Notes under the pieces: model-generated
Told to the model about the DNA's origin: nothing
Database searches by the model: none
The model's input: the letters and a program-made list of their open reading frames with translations, nothing else
Part shown: positions 45,386-55,533 of the stretch, one piece after another
Numbering within the stretch: the first letter of the stretch is position 1
Layout: the number at the start of each line of letters is the position of its first letter
Translations under genes and position numbers: made by a program
Assembly: GCF_000952685.1 (NCBI RefSeq)
Contig: NZ_JYHV01000029.1
Coordinates: 62,001-126,000, forward strand
Length of the DNA: 64,000 nt
Source of the DNA: Stutzerimonas stutzeri
Lineage (GTDB): Bacteria; Pseudomonadota; Gammaproteobacteria; Pseudomonadales; Pseudomonadaceae
Direction of reading: 5' to 3'

Positions 45386-45504
45386 CGAACGGGTCCTCGT
45401 CCTGGTGGGTTTGGCGCTGCTCAGGCGCAGGCGACGTCCCCAGTAGAGGCTCCAGCACGGCTAACAGTTCAACGGAACGCTTAGCCACGCGCTCGGCAGT
45501 GGCC

Positions 45505-45542
45505 GTAAGAAAGAAGCGGGCCGCGCGAGGGGCGCGGCCCGC
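45505..45542 (-). terminator. Strong intrinsic terminator
   Basis: GCGGGCCGCGC (45516-45526) and GCGCGGCCCGC (45532-45542) form a perfect eleven-base GC stem with a five-base loop. Read leftward it is followed by TTCTTTCTTAC, a T-rich tract. It lies directly after the stop of the leftward 86-residue gene. Confidence 0.8.
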
Positions 45543-45549
45543 AGGAAAT

Positions 45550-45810
45550 TCAGGCGGCCTTGTCGAACAGTTGCCTGCCTTGATCCAGATATTGGTCCAC
45601 CAGCCACTTGCCGTGGGCGATGGATGCCCGCTGCGCTTGCTCGAGCTCCGCCATGAAGGCGTGCCCGACCGGAAGCGCCATACGCCGAGTGACCTGTCCC
45701 TGCGGGTTGCTGATTCGGCACCCACCGGCCCAGGGAGTCGGGGTGCCGGGATGTTCCATCACTTCGGCCGTAATGACGTGATCGCGGTACTCGCATTGCA
45801 TCATGGTCAT
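45550..45810 (-). CDS. Conserved-type small protein (86 aa), unknown function
   Basis: Start at the ATG preceded by GAGGTGACACC. The product starts MTMMQCEYRDHVITAEVME and contains a short beta-rich part (CEYRDHVITAEV, CRISNPQGQVTRRMALP) followed by two amphipathic helices (FMAELEQAQRASIAHGKWLV). I do not recognise a family. It has its own strong terminator, so it is a single-gene unit. The 14 residues gained from the upstream ATG are unsupported. Confidence 0.7.
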   Translation of the reverse strand: MTMMQCEYRDHVITAEVMEHPGTPTPWAGGCRISNPQGQVTRRMALPVGHAFMAELEQAQRASIAHGKWLVDQYLDQGRQLFDKAA

Positions 45811-46124
45811 GGTGTCACCTCGCTGTTGATAGCCGTGAGCAATTATCAACAATGCTCATACGGCAAAATTGCCCCCCTCTCGTCATGGTCCGCCACGAGC
45901 CGAGCGCGCCGTTAGCCGACGCTCCTCGCGCAGTACCTTGACTGGGTATAGCACAAGGACCGGCGTGCGAAAGGGCCGATGGTCGCTTAAGGGAAGATGG
46001 TGGAGCCGGCAGATTTGCGAGCAAGGCGCAGGCACCGCGGAGCGATGCCTGCCTGCTGAGATGGGAAATGAATGACAGGTGTAGCCATCAGGTTACGTCC
46101 CGAAGGAGCGATGGATGGCCAGTT
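45811..46124. other. Intergenic DNA: promoter side of the 86-aa gene and 3' end of hpf-like gene
   Basis: About 310 bases with no gene. Close to the left end an AT-rich stretch around TTGTTGATAATTGC (reverse strand) may hold the promoter of the leftward gene. GCAGGCA and TGCCTGC near 46033-46057 can pair and may end the hpf-like transcript; no T-run follows. Confidence 0.4.
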
Positions 46125-46544
46125 TCAGGAGGTGCGCAGCTGCTCGTCCGCAAGGAAATCTTCTTCCAACAAGGCGTCCCGGCCCTCGACTTCGAGGGTC
46201 TCGCCTTCGATCGGCGTAGGTGCCGATACGCGCTTGCTGCGCAGTTTGCCGAATTGATGCTTGAGAGCGTTATTGAGCTTGTCGATGGCACCGTCCACGG
46301 CCAGTTCCAGGGATGCCGCCTTGTGTGTAACGGAGACCGGCTGCTGTCCTTTCGGGCGTGCCTCGATCTGGCATCGTTTGTCGTGGGCGCCGGCCTTGAC
46401 GCCGTTTTCGTCGTTCAGATGCACCACGACGCGGGTGACTTCGTCGTCGAACCGATCCAGCTTGTCGGCAACATTGCCGCTGACCCAGTCCACGAGACGG
46501 GCGCTTCCTTCGATGTGGTTATCGCTATGTACTTGGATCTGCAT
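46125..46544 (-). CDS. HPF/RaiA-family ribosome-associated protein
   Basis: The 139-residue protein has the beta-alpha-beta-beta-beta-alpha fold of the S30AE family: MQIQVHSDNHIEGSARLVDW, LDRFDDEVTRVVVHLNDENG, RCQIEARPKGQQPVSVTHKA, ELAVDGAIDKLNNAL. Such proteins bind the 30S decoding centre and cause hibernation or translational pausing under stress. A polar acidic tail of about 35 residues follows the domain. It is separate from the usual rpoN-hpf locus, so it is a second homologue in this genome by inference. Confidence 0.83.
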   Translation of the reverse strand: MQIQVHSDNHIEGSARLVDWVSGNVADKLDRFDDEVTRVVVHLNDENGVKAGAHDKRCQIEARPKGQQPVSVTHKAASLELAVDGAIDKLNNALKHQFGKLRSKRVSAPTPIEGETLEVEGRDALLEEDFLADEQLRTS

Positions 46545-46902
46545 ATGCTCTTCCTTCTACGCGATCTAGGTAACCACCGTTCAGCCCACAAACGGTCTGA
46601 TCCAGGACGTGTCCCGGTTCACTGCCGGCCACACCAGCCCTTAAAGGCGCGCGGCCCTTGGCTCAGCAGCCTGGCTTGCAAAGCAACGGAACACGGCCTA
46701 GAAATGCCATTGTTGGCGACATTAAGCAAGGCCAACGCAACGCCGCGAGCACGATGGTGGTCGGCCAACCGAACCCGCCCTTCGTGCAGCCACTGCCGAG
46801 CAGCCGGCGCACAAGACCTCCAGCCGCTTGGTTACAGAAGATTGCGAAGACTCATAAGTGCCCTGTGCTCCACCGCCGAATCGGATCATCGCCAGCCAGT
46901 GA
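46545..46902. other. Intergenic DNA with no recognisable gene
   Basis: About 360 bases between the hpf-like start and the rsmJ stop. Rightward and leftward frames are short and of atypical composition. The hpf-like promoter should be at the left end but cannot be defined. Confidence 0.45.
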
Positions 46903-47685
46903 TCATTGACCGGCGGATAGCTTCTTTTTCGGGTAAATGTCGTAGCGGCTGGACTTACCCTCCAGGCTATAACCCGGTTTGGGTCCGTCAATGGCAGGCG
47001 CTTTACGTGGCCGCTTCACTACCACTCGGTGGCTGGCCAGCGCCAGCGCCCGCTCGAGCAGGACACCCGCGTCCAGATCGTCCCCGACGAAGGGTCTGAA
47101 CAGGCGCATTTCCTTTTTCACCAACGCGCTCTTTTCACGATGCGGAAACATCGGATCGAGATAGATCACCTGCGGTGGATCACCCTGCCACTGGGCCATT
47201 AGCTCGATGGCATTGCCATGCCGCAGGCGCATGCGTTCGACGATCGATCGCACGTCGGCGTCCTCACACCCGCGCCTCAGGCCGTCCTCCAGCAAGGCGG
47301 CGATCAGCGGCTGGCGCTCGAACAGCACCAGGTCGCAGCCCAACGTCGCCAGCACGAAGGCATCGCGGCCAAGTCCGGCTGTTGCGTCCAGCACGCTGGG
47401 GCGAATCCCGGGTTGAATGCCGACCGCCTTGGCGATCATCTGCCCGCTGCCTCCGCCGAACTGACGACGATGTGCGGCGCCGCCCTCAACGAAATCCACC
47501 CGGACCGGGCCCGGCGCCTGAGGGCCGAGCAATTGCAGCTGCAACCCGCTCTCACCCAGTTGCAGGGCGAACTCTGCCTCGTCCGCCCGCAAAGGTAATT
47601 CCAGTCGCGATGCCCAGGCACCAGCCTGCTCGGCAAATTGAGGTGCAAGGGCTTCGACACGAACTAACGGGGATGAAGCAATCAT
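46903..47685 (-). CDS. rsmJ: 16S rRNA (guanine1516-N2)-methyltransferase
   Basis: The 260-residue protein matches Rsm[23 protein letters not shown]-binding [31 protein letters not shown], and the NPPY-like motif in [20 protein letters not shown], ending KYDIYPKK-type sequence ([12 protein letters not shown]). It methylates G1516 of 16S rRNA. The start at [10 protein letters not shown] is preferred over an ATG ten codons upstream. It begins a leftward run of genes with conserved pseudomonad order. Confidence 0.92.
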   Translation of the reverse strand: MIASSPLVRVEALAPQFAEQAGAWASRLELPLRADEAEFALQLGESGLQLQLLGPQAPGPVRVDFVEGGAAHRRQFGGGSGQMIAKAVGIQPGIRPSVLDATAGLGRDAFVLATLGCDLVLFERQPLIAALLEDGLRRGCEDADVRSIVERMRLRHGNAIELMAQWQGDPPQVIYLDPMFPHREKSALVKKEMRLFRPFVGDDLDAGVLLERALALASHRVVVKRPRKAPAIDGPKPGYSLEGKSSRYDIYPKKKLSAGQ

Positions 47686-47741
47686 ACGGAGCTCGGTGGC
47701 GGGAAAACGCCGCATTCTGCCAGAGGCGACGCCGGCGTGCC

Positions 47742-48434
47742 TCAGCGACAGAGGCCAAAACCGCCCATATCCACATGGAAATGATCGTGATGAGCGGCGT
47801 TGTACTCCGGGCTCAGAGTAATCCTGAAGGCATCGCAGGCGGCTGCCTTGACCCTGCGAAGGAAGCGCGCCTTGGCGTCATCGCCTTTCCAGTCGCGAGC
47901 CACGGTAATGCGCGTACCGTCCTGCAGCCAAAACCCGGCCAGATCCAGCGCATTGGCCGAAGCATGCTGGCTGCGCCGGTTGCTGCGGGCGATGTTGCGG
48001 CAGGCGAAACTACCGAAGTGATCGACGCGCACCACCGGCTGACCGAACACCTGTTGCGCTGCGGGCTGCAAGCCATGGCGTTCGAACAACGCATAGGCGG
48101 CAGCCAGCGGGCAAGTCGCGAGAAAGGGGCCGTTGAAGCGCACCGCCGAGCCGCTCACGCGCACGGCATTCTCGACCGGACAGCCGGGTTGCGGCGTGCT
48201 GTCCGGCACGGCAACGTAGCTCAGATCGGACGTTTTCAGCGCCTGCTCGCATAGTTCCCGATCTTCCTGCAGACGCCGCAGCTTGAAGGAAGTGAGCAGG
48301 TTCGGCGCCTCGCGAATATCCAGCGGCGCCCAGGGATTCCACTTCGGCGGGACATCGACGTGACCGCGCCATACCGCGTAGACGAACCCGCCTAATGCGA
48401 GCAGCAGCAACAGGAAGAATCGGCCGAAAGTCAT
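47742..48434 (-). CDS. Extensin-like C-terminal domain protein (membrane-anchored)
   Basis: The 230-residue protein has an N-terminal membrane anchor (about 4-22, [19 protein letters not shown]) and then an extensin-like C-terminal domain: [49 protein letters not shown] with conserved His-Asp, and [16 protein letters not shown]. The fold is related to zinc peptidases of the D-Ala-D-Ala (peptidase M15) type, with HxxxxxxD and HxH motifs visible, so cell-wall peptide cleavage is plausible but unproven. Located between rsmJ and a DUF72 gene. Confidence 0.82.
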   Translation of the reverse strand: MTFGRFFLLLLLALGGFVYAVWRGHVDVPPKWNPWAPLDIREAPNLLTSFKLRRLQEDRELCEQALKTSDLSYVAVPDSTPQPGCPVENAVRVSGSAVRFNGPFLATCPLAAAYALFERHGLQPAAQQVFGQPVVRVDHFGSFACRNIARSNRRSQHASANALDLAGFWLQDGTRITVARDWKGDDAKARFLRRVKAAACDAFRITLSPEYNAAHHDHFHVDMGGFGLCR

Positions 48435-48490
48435 AGCGATTTTGGCAACGCCGACACGCCAAGGTTGCAGCGCCGCCCGCTACCGGCAAA

Positions 48491-49366
48491 TCACGAGCAG
48501 GGTTCGCTATCGAGCAGAGACATCTGCGACTCGCTCTGTGTCGGCGCTACCGCCAGTGGGGGCAAACCCGGCAGCCGTCCGCTGAGCTGCTCATGGAAAC
48601 GCATGGCCAAATCCGGCGCCAACCGGTTGTCCGGCGTATGCAGATATACATGCGGACGCTTGCCTGCCTCGATCCAGCCCGCCACCTTGTCCAGCCAGGG
48701 CGCGAGAAAGCGATCATTGGCTGCCAGCTCGGGATGCCCGACGAAGCGCAGCTGCGGTGACTGGCTGAACGCCGCCGGACGCACAGGAAGCCGCGGCTTC
48801 TTGCTTTGTGCATGAAGCACGGCGGGATCGCTCGTCCGGCAGCTGAACAGTGCGCGAGTGTCCATGCAGACGCGCTCGACACCGCATTCGTGCAATAAGC
48901 GGTTCAGCGCCCGCTCCTCCTCGCCTCTGGCGAAAAACGCGGGGTGACGCACCTCTACCGCCAACGGTCTATTCAAGGTTTCGATCAGAGGCACCAGTTC
49001 GCCCAGGCGAGCCGGGCCGAAGGTGGCGGGCAGTTGCAACCAGAACGGACTGACCCGCTGCCCCAGCGGAGCCAGCAGCGAACGGAACGACAGGATCAGA
49101 TCCGTTGTTTCACGCAGATCCGTCGCTTGACTGATCTCCCGTGGCAGCTTGGCGCAGAAGCGAAAGTCGTCCGGCATCAGCGCCGCCCAACGTTCGATCT
49201 TCGCTACGGACGGCCAGGCGTAGAGCGTGGTATTGCCTTCGACGGAATTGAAGACCGCGCAATAGCGTGCAAGGAACTCAGTCGCCGGCAAACCTGGCGA
49301 ATAGAGCGCCCCGCGCCAGGCGGCGTCATTCCAGGACGGGCAGCCGAGAAAGTAGGGAAGGTTCAC
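48491..49366 (-). CDS. DUF72 (YecE-like) protein, second copy
   Basis: The 291-residue protein has DUF72 features: NLPYFLGCPSWNDAAWRGAL, FNSVEGNTTLYAWPSVAKIE, FRFCAKLPREISQATDL, FWLQLPATFGPARL, LAVEVRHPAFF, HVYLHTPDNR. It belongs to the longer subgroup with an N-terminal GCPSWN rather than GTAGW. Function is not known. It lies in the conserved rsmJ-tsaB block. It is clearly diverged from the copy at 21586-22335. Confidence 0.85.
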   Translation of the reverse strand: MNLPYFLGCPSWNDAAWRGALYSPGLPATEFLARYCAVFNSVEGNTTLYAWPSVAKIERWAALMPDDFRFCAKLPREISQATDLRETTDLILSFRSLLAPLGQRVSPFWLQLPATFGPARLGELVPLIETLNRPLAVEVRHPAFFARGEEERALNRLLHECGVERVCMDTRALFSCRTSDPAVLHAQSKKPRLPVRPAAFSQSPQLRFVGHPELAANDRFLAPWLDKVAGWIEAGKRPHVYLHTPDNRLAPDLAMRFHEQLSGRLPGLPPLAVAPTQSESQMSLLDSEPCS

Positions 49367-49383
49367 GCGCGGTTCGCTACGCC

Positions 49384-49746
49384 TCAGGCGTAGAGATCCA
49401 GACCGAGCACTTCGTGGGCATCAAGATCGGCGCTGAAGCTCGCCGTGGTGCCGTAGCTCTGCAGCGCTTGAGAAGCACGACTGGTCAATGGCCGCTCCAT
49501 CATGGCTTCGAAGCGGGCCGGCATGAAGTCGCCGGAGACTACCGAGGCATAGTCGGTGGACTCGCTCCGAGTGCCTCTGGAGAGGTGTTCATAGGTGGAA
49601 TCGGCCTGGCTGGACGGGGTAACGATCGACTCACGCGCTTGCTCCGCAGCCCTTTCACTTTCGCGATAGGGCACCGGCGCGCTGCCATGCGGGGCAGGAC
49701 GTTCGATGGGATAGGCAGAGGGGGCGAGACCGTTGAGGCGCATCAT
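49384..49746 (-). CDS. Hypothetical protein (120 aa)
   Basis: I recognise no family. The product is polar, Ala/Ser/Glu-rich with a probable disordered N-terminal half (PSAYPIERPAPHGSAPVPY) and a helical, more ordered C-terminus (PARFEAMMERPLTSRASQAL) ending GLDLYA. It contains no signal peptide or membrane helix. It lies 17 bases downstream of the next DUF72 stop-side neighbour and upstream-side of tsaB, all leftward, so probably transcribed with them. The second Met is an equally good start. Confidence 0.65.
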   Translation of the reverse strand: MMRLNGLAPSAYPIERPAPHGSAPVPYRESERAAEQARESIVTPSSQADSTYEHLSRGTRSESTDYASVVSGDFMPARFEAMMERPLTSRASQALQSYGTTASFSADLDAHEVLGLDLYA

Positions 49747-49805
49747 TCACCTGTTCAAGTGCCGCCGACTCTAGCGATCCGCCAGGAGTTTGGCAATGCC
49801 GCTGG

Positions 49806-50483
49806 TCACCGAGTGGCTTTCGGGGTGGCGACGTTGTCGCGAAGATAGGTCGGCTGGGCCTGATCGGCCTCCACCGCTTCTCCGCGTCGCCAGCCATAGG
49901 TCGCCAGACACAACAGATCCTCGGCGTGTGGCAGCAACGCCGCATCGACCGCGGCAGGCTTCAGCGCAAGCCGCTCGCCATAGCGCCAGCCCGTGCCAGC
50001 AGCGAACCAGTCTCCGCTGCCATCGCGTGGCAGGCTGACCTGTTCCGGCGGCAACACGGCTTCGATCCCAGCCAGCTGCATCTCGCCCTCATGCACGCGA
50101 TAGCAGCCCCAATAGACCTCATCCATGCGCGCATCGATGGCCACCGCCACCTGCCCTGCGTCATGCTCGCGATACGCGCGCTGGGCGATCGTCGCCAGCG
50201 TGGAGATCGGCAGTACCGGGCGCTCCAGCGCGAACGCCAGCCCCTGCACCACGCCAACCGCAATACGCACCCCGGTGAAAGCGCCGGGGCCGCGACCGAA
50301 GGCCAGCGCATCAACCGCCGACAGGGCGATTCCCGCCTCGGCCAGCAGGGTCTGGATCATCGGCAGCAACCGTTGCGCATGCAGCCGCGGAATCACTTCG
50401 TAGTGGCTGATTACCTTGCCGTCATGCAGCAATGCAACGGAACAGGCTTCGGTCGCAGTATCCAGCGCCAGCAGAGTGGTCAT
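49806..50483 (-). CDS. tsaB: tRNA threonylcarbamoyladenosine biosynthesis protein TsaB
   Basis: The 225-residue protein has the ASKHA-type start TLLALDTATEACSVALLHDG, then AQRLLPMIQTLLAEAGIAL, LAFGRGPGAFTGVRIAVGVVQGLAFALE, the TsaB hallmarks. TsaB pairs with TsaD and TsaE to attach threonylcarbamoyl to A37 of ANN-decoding tRNAs. Position beside adk and ppc matches other pseudomonads. It is leftward, and a hairpin separates it from adk. Confidence 0.93.
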   Translation of the reverse strand: MTTLLALDTATEACSVALLHDGKVISHYEVIPRLHAQRLLPMIQTLLAEAGIALSAVDALAFGRGPGAFTGVRIAVGVVQGLAFALERPVLPISTLATIAQRAYREHDAGQVAVAIDARMDEVYWGCYRVHEGEMQLAGIEAVLPPEQVSLPRDGSGDWFAAGTGWRYGERLALKPAAVDAALLPHAEDLLCLATYGWRRGEAVEADQAQPTYLRDNVATPKATR

Positions 50484-50718
50484 GATGATTTATGCAGGTT
50501 GCCGAGTGGGCGGGCATTAAAACGGTTTAGGTCTTTTTTTGCCAGCGTTGCGGCCCGCCGAGCGACGGGGCACAGCGTCGTACGCCTGCGGGCGAGGCCA
50601 GGCGTAACGACATCATCCGAAAGCATGCGATTTTCCGGAGCTATGTCAAATTGCCTAGCCGAGCGCTGTAGCGCTCAGCGGCGTTTTTGCCTACCACTTC
50701 GATTTGCCTTGAAACGAC

Positions 50719-50742
50719 AACGGCCCGCAAAAGCGGGCCGTT
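50719..50742 (-). terminator. adk terminator
   Basis: AACGGCCCGC (50719-50728) and GCGGGCCGTT (50733-50742) form a perfect ten-base stem with a four-base loop, about 20 bases after the adk stop on the leftward strand. Only short T-runs follow (GTCGTTTC). The rest of the 280-base tsaB-adk gap shows nothing recognisable. Confidence 0.7.
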
Positions 50743-50760
50743 GGTTGACAGCAAGACCGT

Positions 50761-51408
50761 TTAGCTGAGTGCAGCCATCACCTTTGCAGTGATCTCTTCC
50801 ACCGAGCCGACGCCTTCGACGCGGCTGCACTTGGGCGTGCCTTCGCTAGCTTCGAGGTTCTGGTAGAAGGCCACCAGCGGTTTGGTCTGCGAGTGGTAGA
50901 CGCTCAGGCGATGGCGAACGGTTTCTTCCAGATCGTCCTTGCGCTGGATCAGCTCCTCGCCGGTGAGGTCATCGACACCGGCGACCTTCGGCGGATTGTG
51001 CTCGGTGTGATACACCCGACCGGAGGCCGGATGCACACGGCGGCCGGACAGGCGACCGACGATCTCTTCGTCATCCACGGCGATTTCAAGTACGTGATCC
51101 AGCTTGACACCGGCATCACGCAGCGCCTCGGCTTGCGGGATGGTGCGCGGGAAGCCATCGAACAGAAAACCATTGGAGCAATCGGGCTGCTGCAGCCGCT
51201 CCTGGATCAGCGCGATGATGATTTCATCGGAGACCAGACCACCGCTGTCCATGACGTCTTTGACCTGCAGGCCCAGCGGCGAACCGGCCTTGACCGCTGC
51301 ACGCAACATGTCGCCCGTGGAGATTTGCGGAATGGCGAACTTCTCGGTAATGAAGCGTGCCTGTGTGCCTTTCCCGGCACCGGGCGCTCCCAGCAGAATT
51401 ACGCGCAT
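50761..51408 (-). CDS. adk: Adenylate kinase
   Basis: The 215-residue enzyme interconverts ATP, AMP and ADP. It has the P-loop [10 protein letters not shown] (7-16), AMP-site elements [12 protein letters not shown] and [16 protein letters not shown], and a long LID domain [20 protein letters not shown] without the zinc-binding Cys of Gram-positive forms. The start is the ATG giving [10 protein letters not shown]; the longer open frame upstream contains intergenic DNA. It lies between ppc and tsaB. Confidence 0.96.
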   Translation of the reverse strand: MRVILLGAPGAGKGTQARFITEKFAIPQISTGDMLRAAVKAGSPLGLQVKDVMDSGGLVSDEIIIALIQERLQQPDCSNGFLFDGFPRTIPQAEALRDAGVKLDHVLEIAVDDEEIVGRLSGRRVHPASGRVYHTEHNPPKVAGVDDLTGEELIQRKDDLEETVRHRLSVYHSQTKPLVAFYQNLEASEGTPKCSRVEGVGSVEEITAKVMAALS

Positions 51409-51599
51409 GGAGTGAGTCCTCAAGTTTTGCAAAGGGTGCCGCCAGGTCGATGAATGCAACCCTACCTCTGGCGAATCAAAAAATCGGGTTTGCCGCCATG
51501 CGACAAAAGGTTGAACACGATACACAGCGCACAGAAAGCAGACAAGCGACCCTCATGGACCCCTTTGCGGTGAGCCTGCCGCCAAGGGTGGGGGCGGTA

Positions 51600-51629
51600 A
51601 AACGTCGCCGCGCGGGCGTGACGACGTTT
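51600..51629 (-). terminator. Probable ppc terminator
   Basis: AAACGTCG (51600-51607) pairs with CGACGTTT (51622-51629) around a GC-rich loop. Read leftward it is followed by TTTTACC. It lies about 35 bases past the ppc stop. Confidence 0.55.
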
Positions 51630-51662
51630 ACCCGACGCGCCACGCGCCGTCCTCTCATGCCG

Positions 51663-54299
51663 TCAGCCAGTGTTGCGCAACCCGGCAGCAATACCCGCGA
51701 CACTGACCAGCAAGGCTTGCTCCAGAGGGCTTTCCGCCAGGCTCCGTTGTTGCCGTGAACGGGCCAACAACTCGGTCTGCATCAGGTGCAACGGGTCGAG
51801 ATAGGTATTGCGCAGACTGAACGCCTCAAGTGTCTCGGGGCTGTGTGCCAGCAGCTCGGACTGACCGGTCAGATCGAGTACCGCCGCCACCGCCTGCGAC
51901 AATCTGTCACGTAAATCCTCACCCAGGGGCTGCAATTGCGCAGAGACCAGGCGCTCGTCGTAGCGCTTGGCGATGTCGCCATCGGCCTTGGCCAGCACCA
52001 TCTCGAGCATATCGATACGGGTACTGAAGAACGGCCAACGCTGCCGCATCTGTTTCAGTCGATCACCTTCGCCACGCTCCAGTGCGGCTTGTAGCGCCTG
52101 ATCCCAGCCAAGCCAGGCGGGCAACATCAGCCGTGTCTGGGTCCAGGCGAATATCCACGGGATTGCCCGCAGGCTCTCGACGCCACCCTCACGGCGTTTT
52201 GACGGACGGCTGCCCAACGGCAGGCGTCCGAGTTCCTGCTCGGGCGTGGCCTGCCGAAAATACTCGACGAACTGCGGGTGATCACGCACCACCCCGCGGT
52301 AGGCCTTGACCCCAGCGCTAGCCAGTTGCTCCATGGTTTCGCGCCAGTCCGGCTCCGGCATGGGTGGCGGCAGCAGCGTTGCTTCCAGAACCGCCGCCAG
52401 ATACAGGCTGAGGTTCTGTTCAGCTATATCCGGCAGACCGAATTTGAAACGAATCATTTCGCCCTGCTCGGTGGTGCGGAAACGCCCCGCTACCGATCCG
52501 GGCGGCTGCGAGAGGATCGCCGCATGAGCCGGTCCGCCACCGCGCCCAACGGTGCCGCCACGGCCATGGAACAGCAGCAATTCGACCTGGTGTTGGCGGC
52601 AGATCTCGACGAGGCTTTCCTGCGCGCGGTACTGCGCCCAGGCGGCGGCCGTGGTGCCGGCGTCCTTGGCCGAGTCCGAATAACCGATCATCACTTCCTG
52701 CGGACCATGCAAACGCTGGCGATAGCCGGGCAAGCTCAACAACCGATCGATGGTCGGGCCTGCATTGTTCAGGTCGTCGAGCGTCTCGAACAGCGGCACG
52801 ACCCGCATCGGTCGTTGCAGGCCCGCCTCTTTCAATAGCAACTGCACCGCCAATACATCCGACGCGCCGCGGGCCATGGAGATGACATAGGAGCCAAGCG
52901 ATGCACCGGGTGCCTGCGCCACCACACGACAGGTCGCCAGCACTTCGGCGGTCTCGGCAGACGGCTGGAAATGGGGTGGCAGCAGCGGGCGGCGATTGTT
53001 CAGCTCGCGCTGGAGGAAATCCAGGCGCTGTTGCTCGTCCCACTGGTCATAGTGGCCAATCCCCAGGTAATCGGTGATTTCCGCCAGCGCCGCGACATGC
53101 CGGGTCGAGTCCTGGCGGATATCGAGGCGCACCAGGAACAGGCCGAACGCGGCCACCCGACGCAAGGAGTCGAGCAAGGTGCCGTCGGCGATCACGCCCA
53201 TGCCGCAGGCATGCAGCGAGTGATAGCAGAGTTCCAGCGGTTCGCGCAGCTCACGGTTGTCCTGTAGCACGGCAGGGGGTGGCGGCTGGTCATGTTCAAC
53301 CGCGGCGCTGGCCCAATCGCGCGTCGCCTGCAGTCGCTCGCGCAGGCCCTTGAGCAATGCCCGGTAGGGTTCGGCCGATTCGCCACTGTGACGCAGAAGT
53401 TCTTCGCTGGCAGCCTGCATCGACAGGGCGGTAATCAACCCCTCGATATCGCGCAGGAACAGATCCGCCGCCACCCAGCGCGCCAGCAGCAACACTTCAC
53501 GGGTCACCTTTGCCGTCACGTTGGGATTGCCGTCGCGATCACCGCCCATCCAGGAGGCGAAGCGGATCGGCGCCGCATCCAGCGGCAAGTGCAGGCTGGT
53601 GCTGCGCTTGAGCGCCTGGTCGGTCTGCCGCAGCACATTGGGCAGCGCCTGCCAGAGCGAATTCTCGATAACGGCGAAGCCCCACTTCGCCTCTTCCACT
53701 GGCGTCGGCCGGCTGCGACGGATTTCCTCGGTGTGCCAGGCTTCGGCGATCAGCCGCTGCAAGCGCAGTTCGATACGTGCCAGCTCCGCCGTGCCGAGGT
53801 CGGTGTGATCGCGTGCAGCCAGTTGCGCGGCGATGGCGTCGTATTTTTGGATAAGCGTGCGTCGCGACACCTCGGTCGGGTGCGCCGTCAACACCAGTTC
53901 GATATCCAGCCGCCCCACCTGCCGGGCCAGAAATTCCTGCCCGAACCCCTCGCCCTTGAGCCGCTCTAGCAGGCCACCCAGCACGCCGATTTCGAACGGA
54001 GCCGGCTCGCCGGGCCGACGCCTGCGCACCTGGTGATACTGCTCGGCGATATTGGCCAGATTGAGGAACTGATTGAAGGCGCGGGTCATCGGCAGCAGCT
54101 CGTCGTCGGCCAGCCCGTCGAGGGTTTCCTTCAACAGTCTGGCCCCGTCGGCCGAACCACGGCGTGCGCCCTTGGCACCCTTGCGGACGCGTTCGATCTT
54201 GTCGAGGAAGGCATCGCCGTGTTGCTCGCGAATGGTGTTGCCCAGCAATTCGCCGAGCAGGTGAACGTTCTCGCGCAACCGCGCGTCGATCTTCGCCAT
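51663..54299 (-). CDS. ppc: Phosphoenolpyruvate carboxylase
   Basis: The 878-residue enzyme carboxylates phosphoenolpyruvate to oxaloacetate, refilling the TCA cycle. It contains [14 protein letters not shown] with the catalytic His, [28 protein letters not shown] with the conserved Lys, [14 protein letters not shown], and the C-terminal [20 protein letters not shown] ending in the typical GLRNTG. The start is the ATG giving [15 protein letters not shown], twelve codons inside the longest frame. GAGGAGACAG precedes it. The divergent 113-residue gene begins 200 bases away. Confidence 0.96.
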   Translation of the reverse strand: MAKIDARLRENVHLLGELLGNTIREQHGDAFLDKIERVRKGAKGARRGSADGARLLKETLDGLADDELLPMTRAFNQFLNLANIAEQYHQVRRRRPGEPAPFEIGVLGGLLERLKGEGFGQEFLARQVGRLDIELVLTAHPTEVSRRTLIQKYDAIAAQLAARDHTDLGTAELARIELRLQRLIAEAWHTEEIRRSRPTPVEEAKWGFAVIENSLWQALPNVLRQTDQALKRSTSLHLPLDAAPIRFASWMGGDRDGNPNVTAKVTREVLLLARWVAADLFLRDIEGLITALSMQAASEELLRHSGESAEPYRALLKGLRERLQATRDWASAAVEHDQPPPPAVLQDNRELREPLELCYHSLHACGMGVIADGTLLDSLRRVAAFGLFLVRLDIRQDSTRHVAALAEITDYLGIGHYDQWDEQQRLDFLQRELNNRRPLLPPHFQPSAETAEVLATCRVVAQAPGASLGSYVISMARGASDVLAVQLLLKEAGLQRPMRVVPLFETLDDLNNAGPTIDRLLSLPGYRQRLHGPQEVMIGYSDSAKDAGTTAAAWAQYRAQESLVEICRQHQVELLLFHGRGGTVGRGGGPAHAAILSQPPGSVAGRFRTTEQGEMIRFKFGLPDIAEQNLSLYLAAVLEATLLPPPMPEPDWRETMEQLASAGVKAYRGVVRDHPQFVEYFRQATPEQELGRLPLGSRPSKRREGGVESLRAIPWIFAWTQTRLMLPAWLGWDQALQAALERGEGDRLKQMRQRWPFFSTRIDMLEMVLAKADGDIAKRYDERLVSAQLQPLGEDLRDRLSQAVAAVLDLTGQSELLAHSPETLEAFSLRNTYLDPLHLMQTELLARSRQQRSLAESPLEQALLVSVAGIAAGLRNTG

Positions 54300-54498
54300 G
54301 TTCTGTCTCCTCAGGCTGCGCCCCCAAAGGCTCACAACCGATATGCAACCGATGCTGAACGGCTACGCTGTAAGAACCCTCCAAACAGAGTGCCCAGCGT
54401 GTCCGTCGAAGACAAGGCGTCGCGAGGCAAGTCTGTTCGACGGTCGCTCGCATTACACGCCAATATCGCTCGCCACGGCGGGCTAAGGATGGAGCTAG

Positions 54499-54840
54499 AT
54501 GAAGATTTCAGAACTTGTCCGTGAATGGGAAAGCAGCGCCACCGGGCGCATGAGCACCACTCGATACACCATTCCACTGGACGTCGAAAGCGCCGCACGG
54601 CTGGCCGCGCTGGCGGAGATGTATCCCAAGCGCAGTACCGAGGAACTGCTGGGGGAACTGGTCGGCGCCGCGCTCGAAGGCATCGAGACCAGTCTTCCCT
54701 ACCAACGGGGTACCAAGGTGATTTCGACCGACGAGCAAGGCGATCCGATCTATGAAGACGTCGGCCCGACACCGCGTTTTCTCGCCCTGTCGCGCAAGCA
54801 TCTCGAACGCCTGCTGGCCGAGCAATCGGCCGAGTCCTGA
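54499..54840 (+). CDS. Conserved small protein beside ppc (113 aa), ribbon-helix-helix-like
   Basis: The product begins MKISELVREWESSATGRMST and has a segment TRYTIPLDVESAARLAALAEMYPKRSTEELL in which a strand precedes two helices, as in ribbon-helix-helix DNA-binding proteins; the C-terminal part is a further helix with acidic tail. A regulatory role is thus possible but unproven. An equivalent hypothetical gene stands next to ppc in P. aeruginosa. GGAGCTAG lies upstream of the ATG. Confidence 0.7.
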   Translation: MKISELVREWESSATGRMSTTRYTIPLDVESAARLAALAEMYPKRSTEELLGELVGAALEGIETSLPYQRGTKVISTDEQGDPIYEDVGPTPRFLALSRKHLERLLAEQSAES

Positions 54841-55092
54841 CACCCACCACGGACACGGCCGGCCCCCGGCCGGCCAGCCGTTCAACTCAGCGAGGCGTTC
54901 TCATCCGGCCGCCCCGCTTTTCTCTCGACAGCTCTAAAAAGCCATCTTCAGGCGCTCCGTTTGGCTTTTCACTGGAACGATTGCGGCCTGACGCCCTCAC
55001 AAAAACATGCCCGTTCTGATTGCTGGGTCCTCCCTAGGGGCCAAACACACGGCTCGCGGGCACCGTTCCCGATCTTCCACTGGAGACTGGCT

Positions 55093-55488
55093 ATGAAAAC
55101 GAACACCATCGAAAGCCCCCTATCGAGATTTCAGCTACCCAAGCTGGCAGCCGTTGCGCTGGGAGGTCTGCTGCTGGTTGGTTGTGCCGGCAATCCACCC
55201 AATGAACAGTTCGCGGTCACCGAGTCCGCAGTGCGCAGCGCGGTCAGCGCGGGCGGCACCGAATATGCCGCGGTGGAAATGCGCGCCGCGCAGGAAAAAT
55301 GGAAGCAGGCCGAACTGGCCATGCAGAAAGAGAACTACGACGAAGCGCGCAAGCTGGCCGAACAAGCCGAGTGGGATGCACGCGTCGCCGAGCGCAAGGC
55401 TCAGGCGGCCAAAGCGCAGAAGGCTGTAGAGGACGCCAACCGGGGTATTCAGGAACTGCGCGAAGAAAGCATGCGCAGCGTCCAGTGA
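55093..55488 (+). CDS. DUF4398 lipoprotein
   Basis: The 131-residue product has a lipoprotein signal with lipobox LLVGC (Cys near 32). The mature part is a long alpha-helical DUF4398 repeat: FAVTESAVRSAVSAGGTEYA, AAQEKWKQAELAMQKENYDEARKLAEQAEWDARVAE, rich in Ala, Glu and Lys. It lies 45 bases before an OmpA-family lipoprotein with a similar helical N-terminus, so both probably act together in outer-membrane or periplasmic integrity. The in-frame region upstream of the ATG is discarded. Confidence 0.83.
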   Translation: MKTNTIESPLSRFQLPKLAAVALGGLLLVGCAGNPPNEQFAVTESAVRSAVSAGGTEYAAVEMRAAQEKWKQAELAMQKENYDEARKLAEQAEWDARVAERKAQAAKAQKAVEDANRGIQELREESMRSVQ

Positions 55489-55533
55489 TCACCACGATCA
55501 ACTCTCCACGCCTTCAACACAGGATGATTCGCT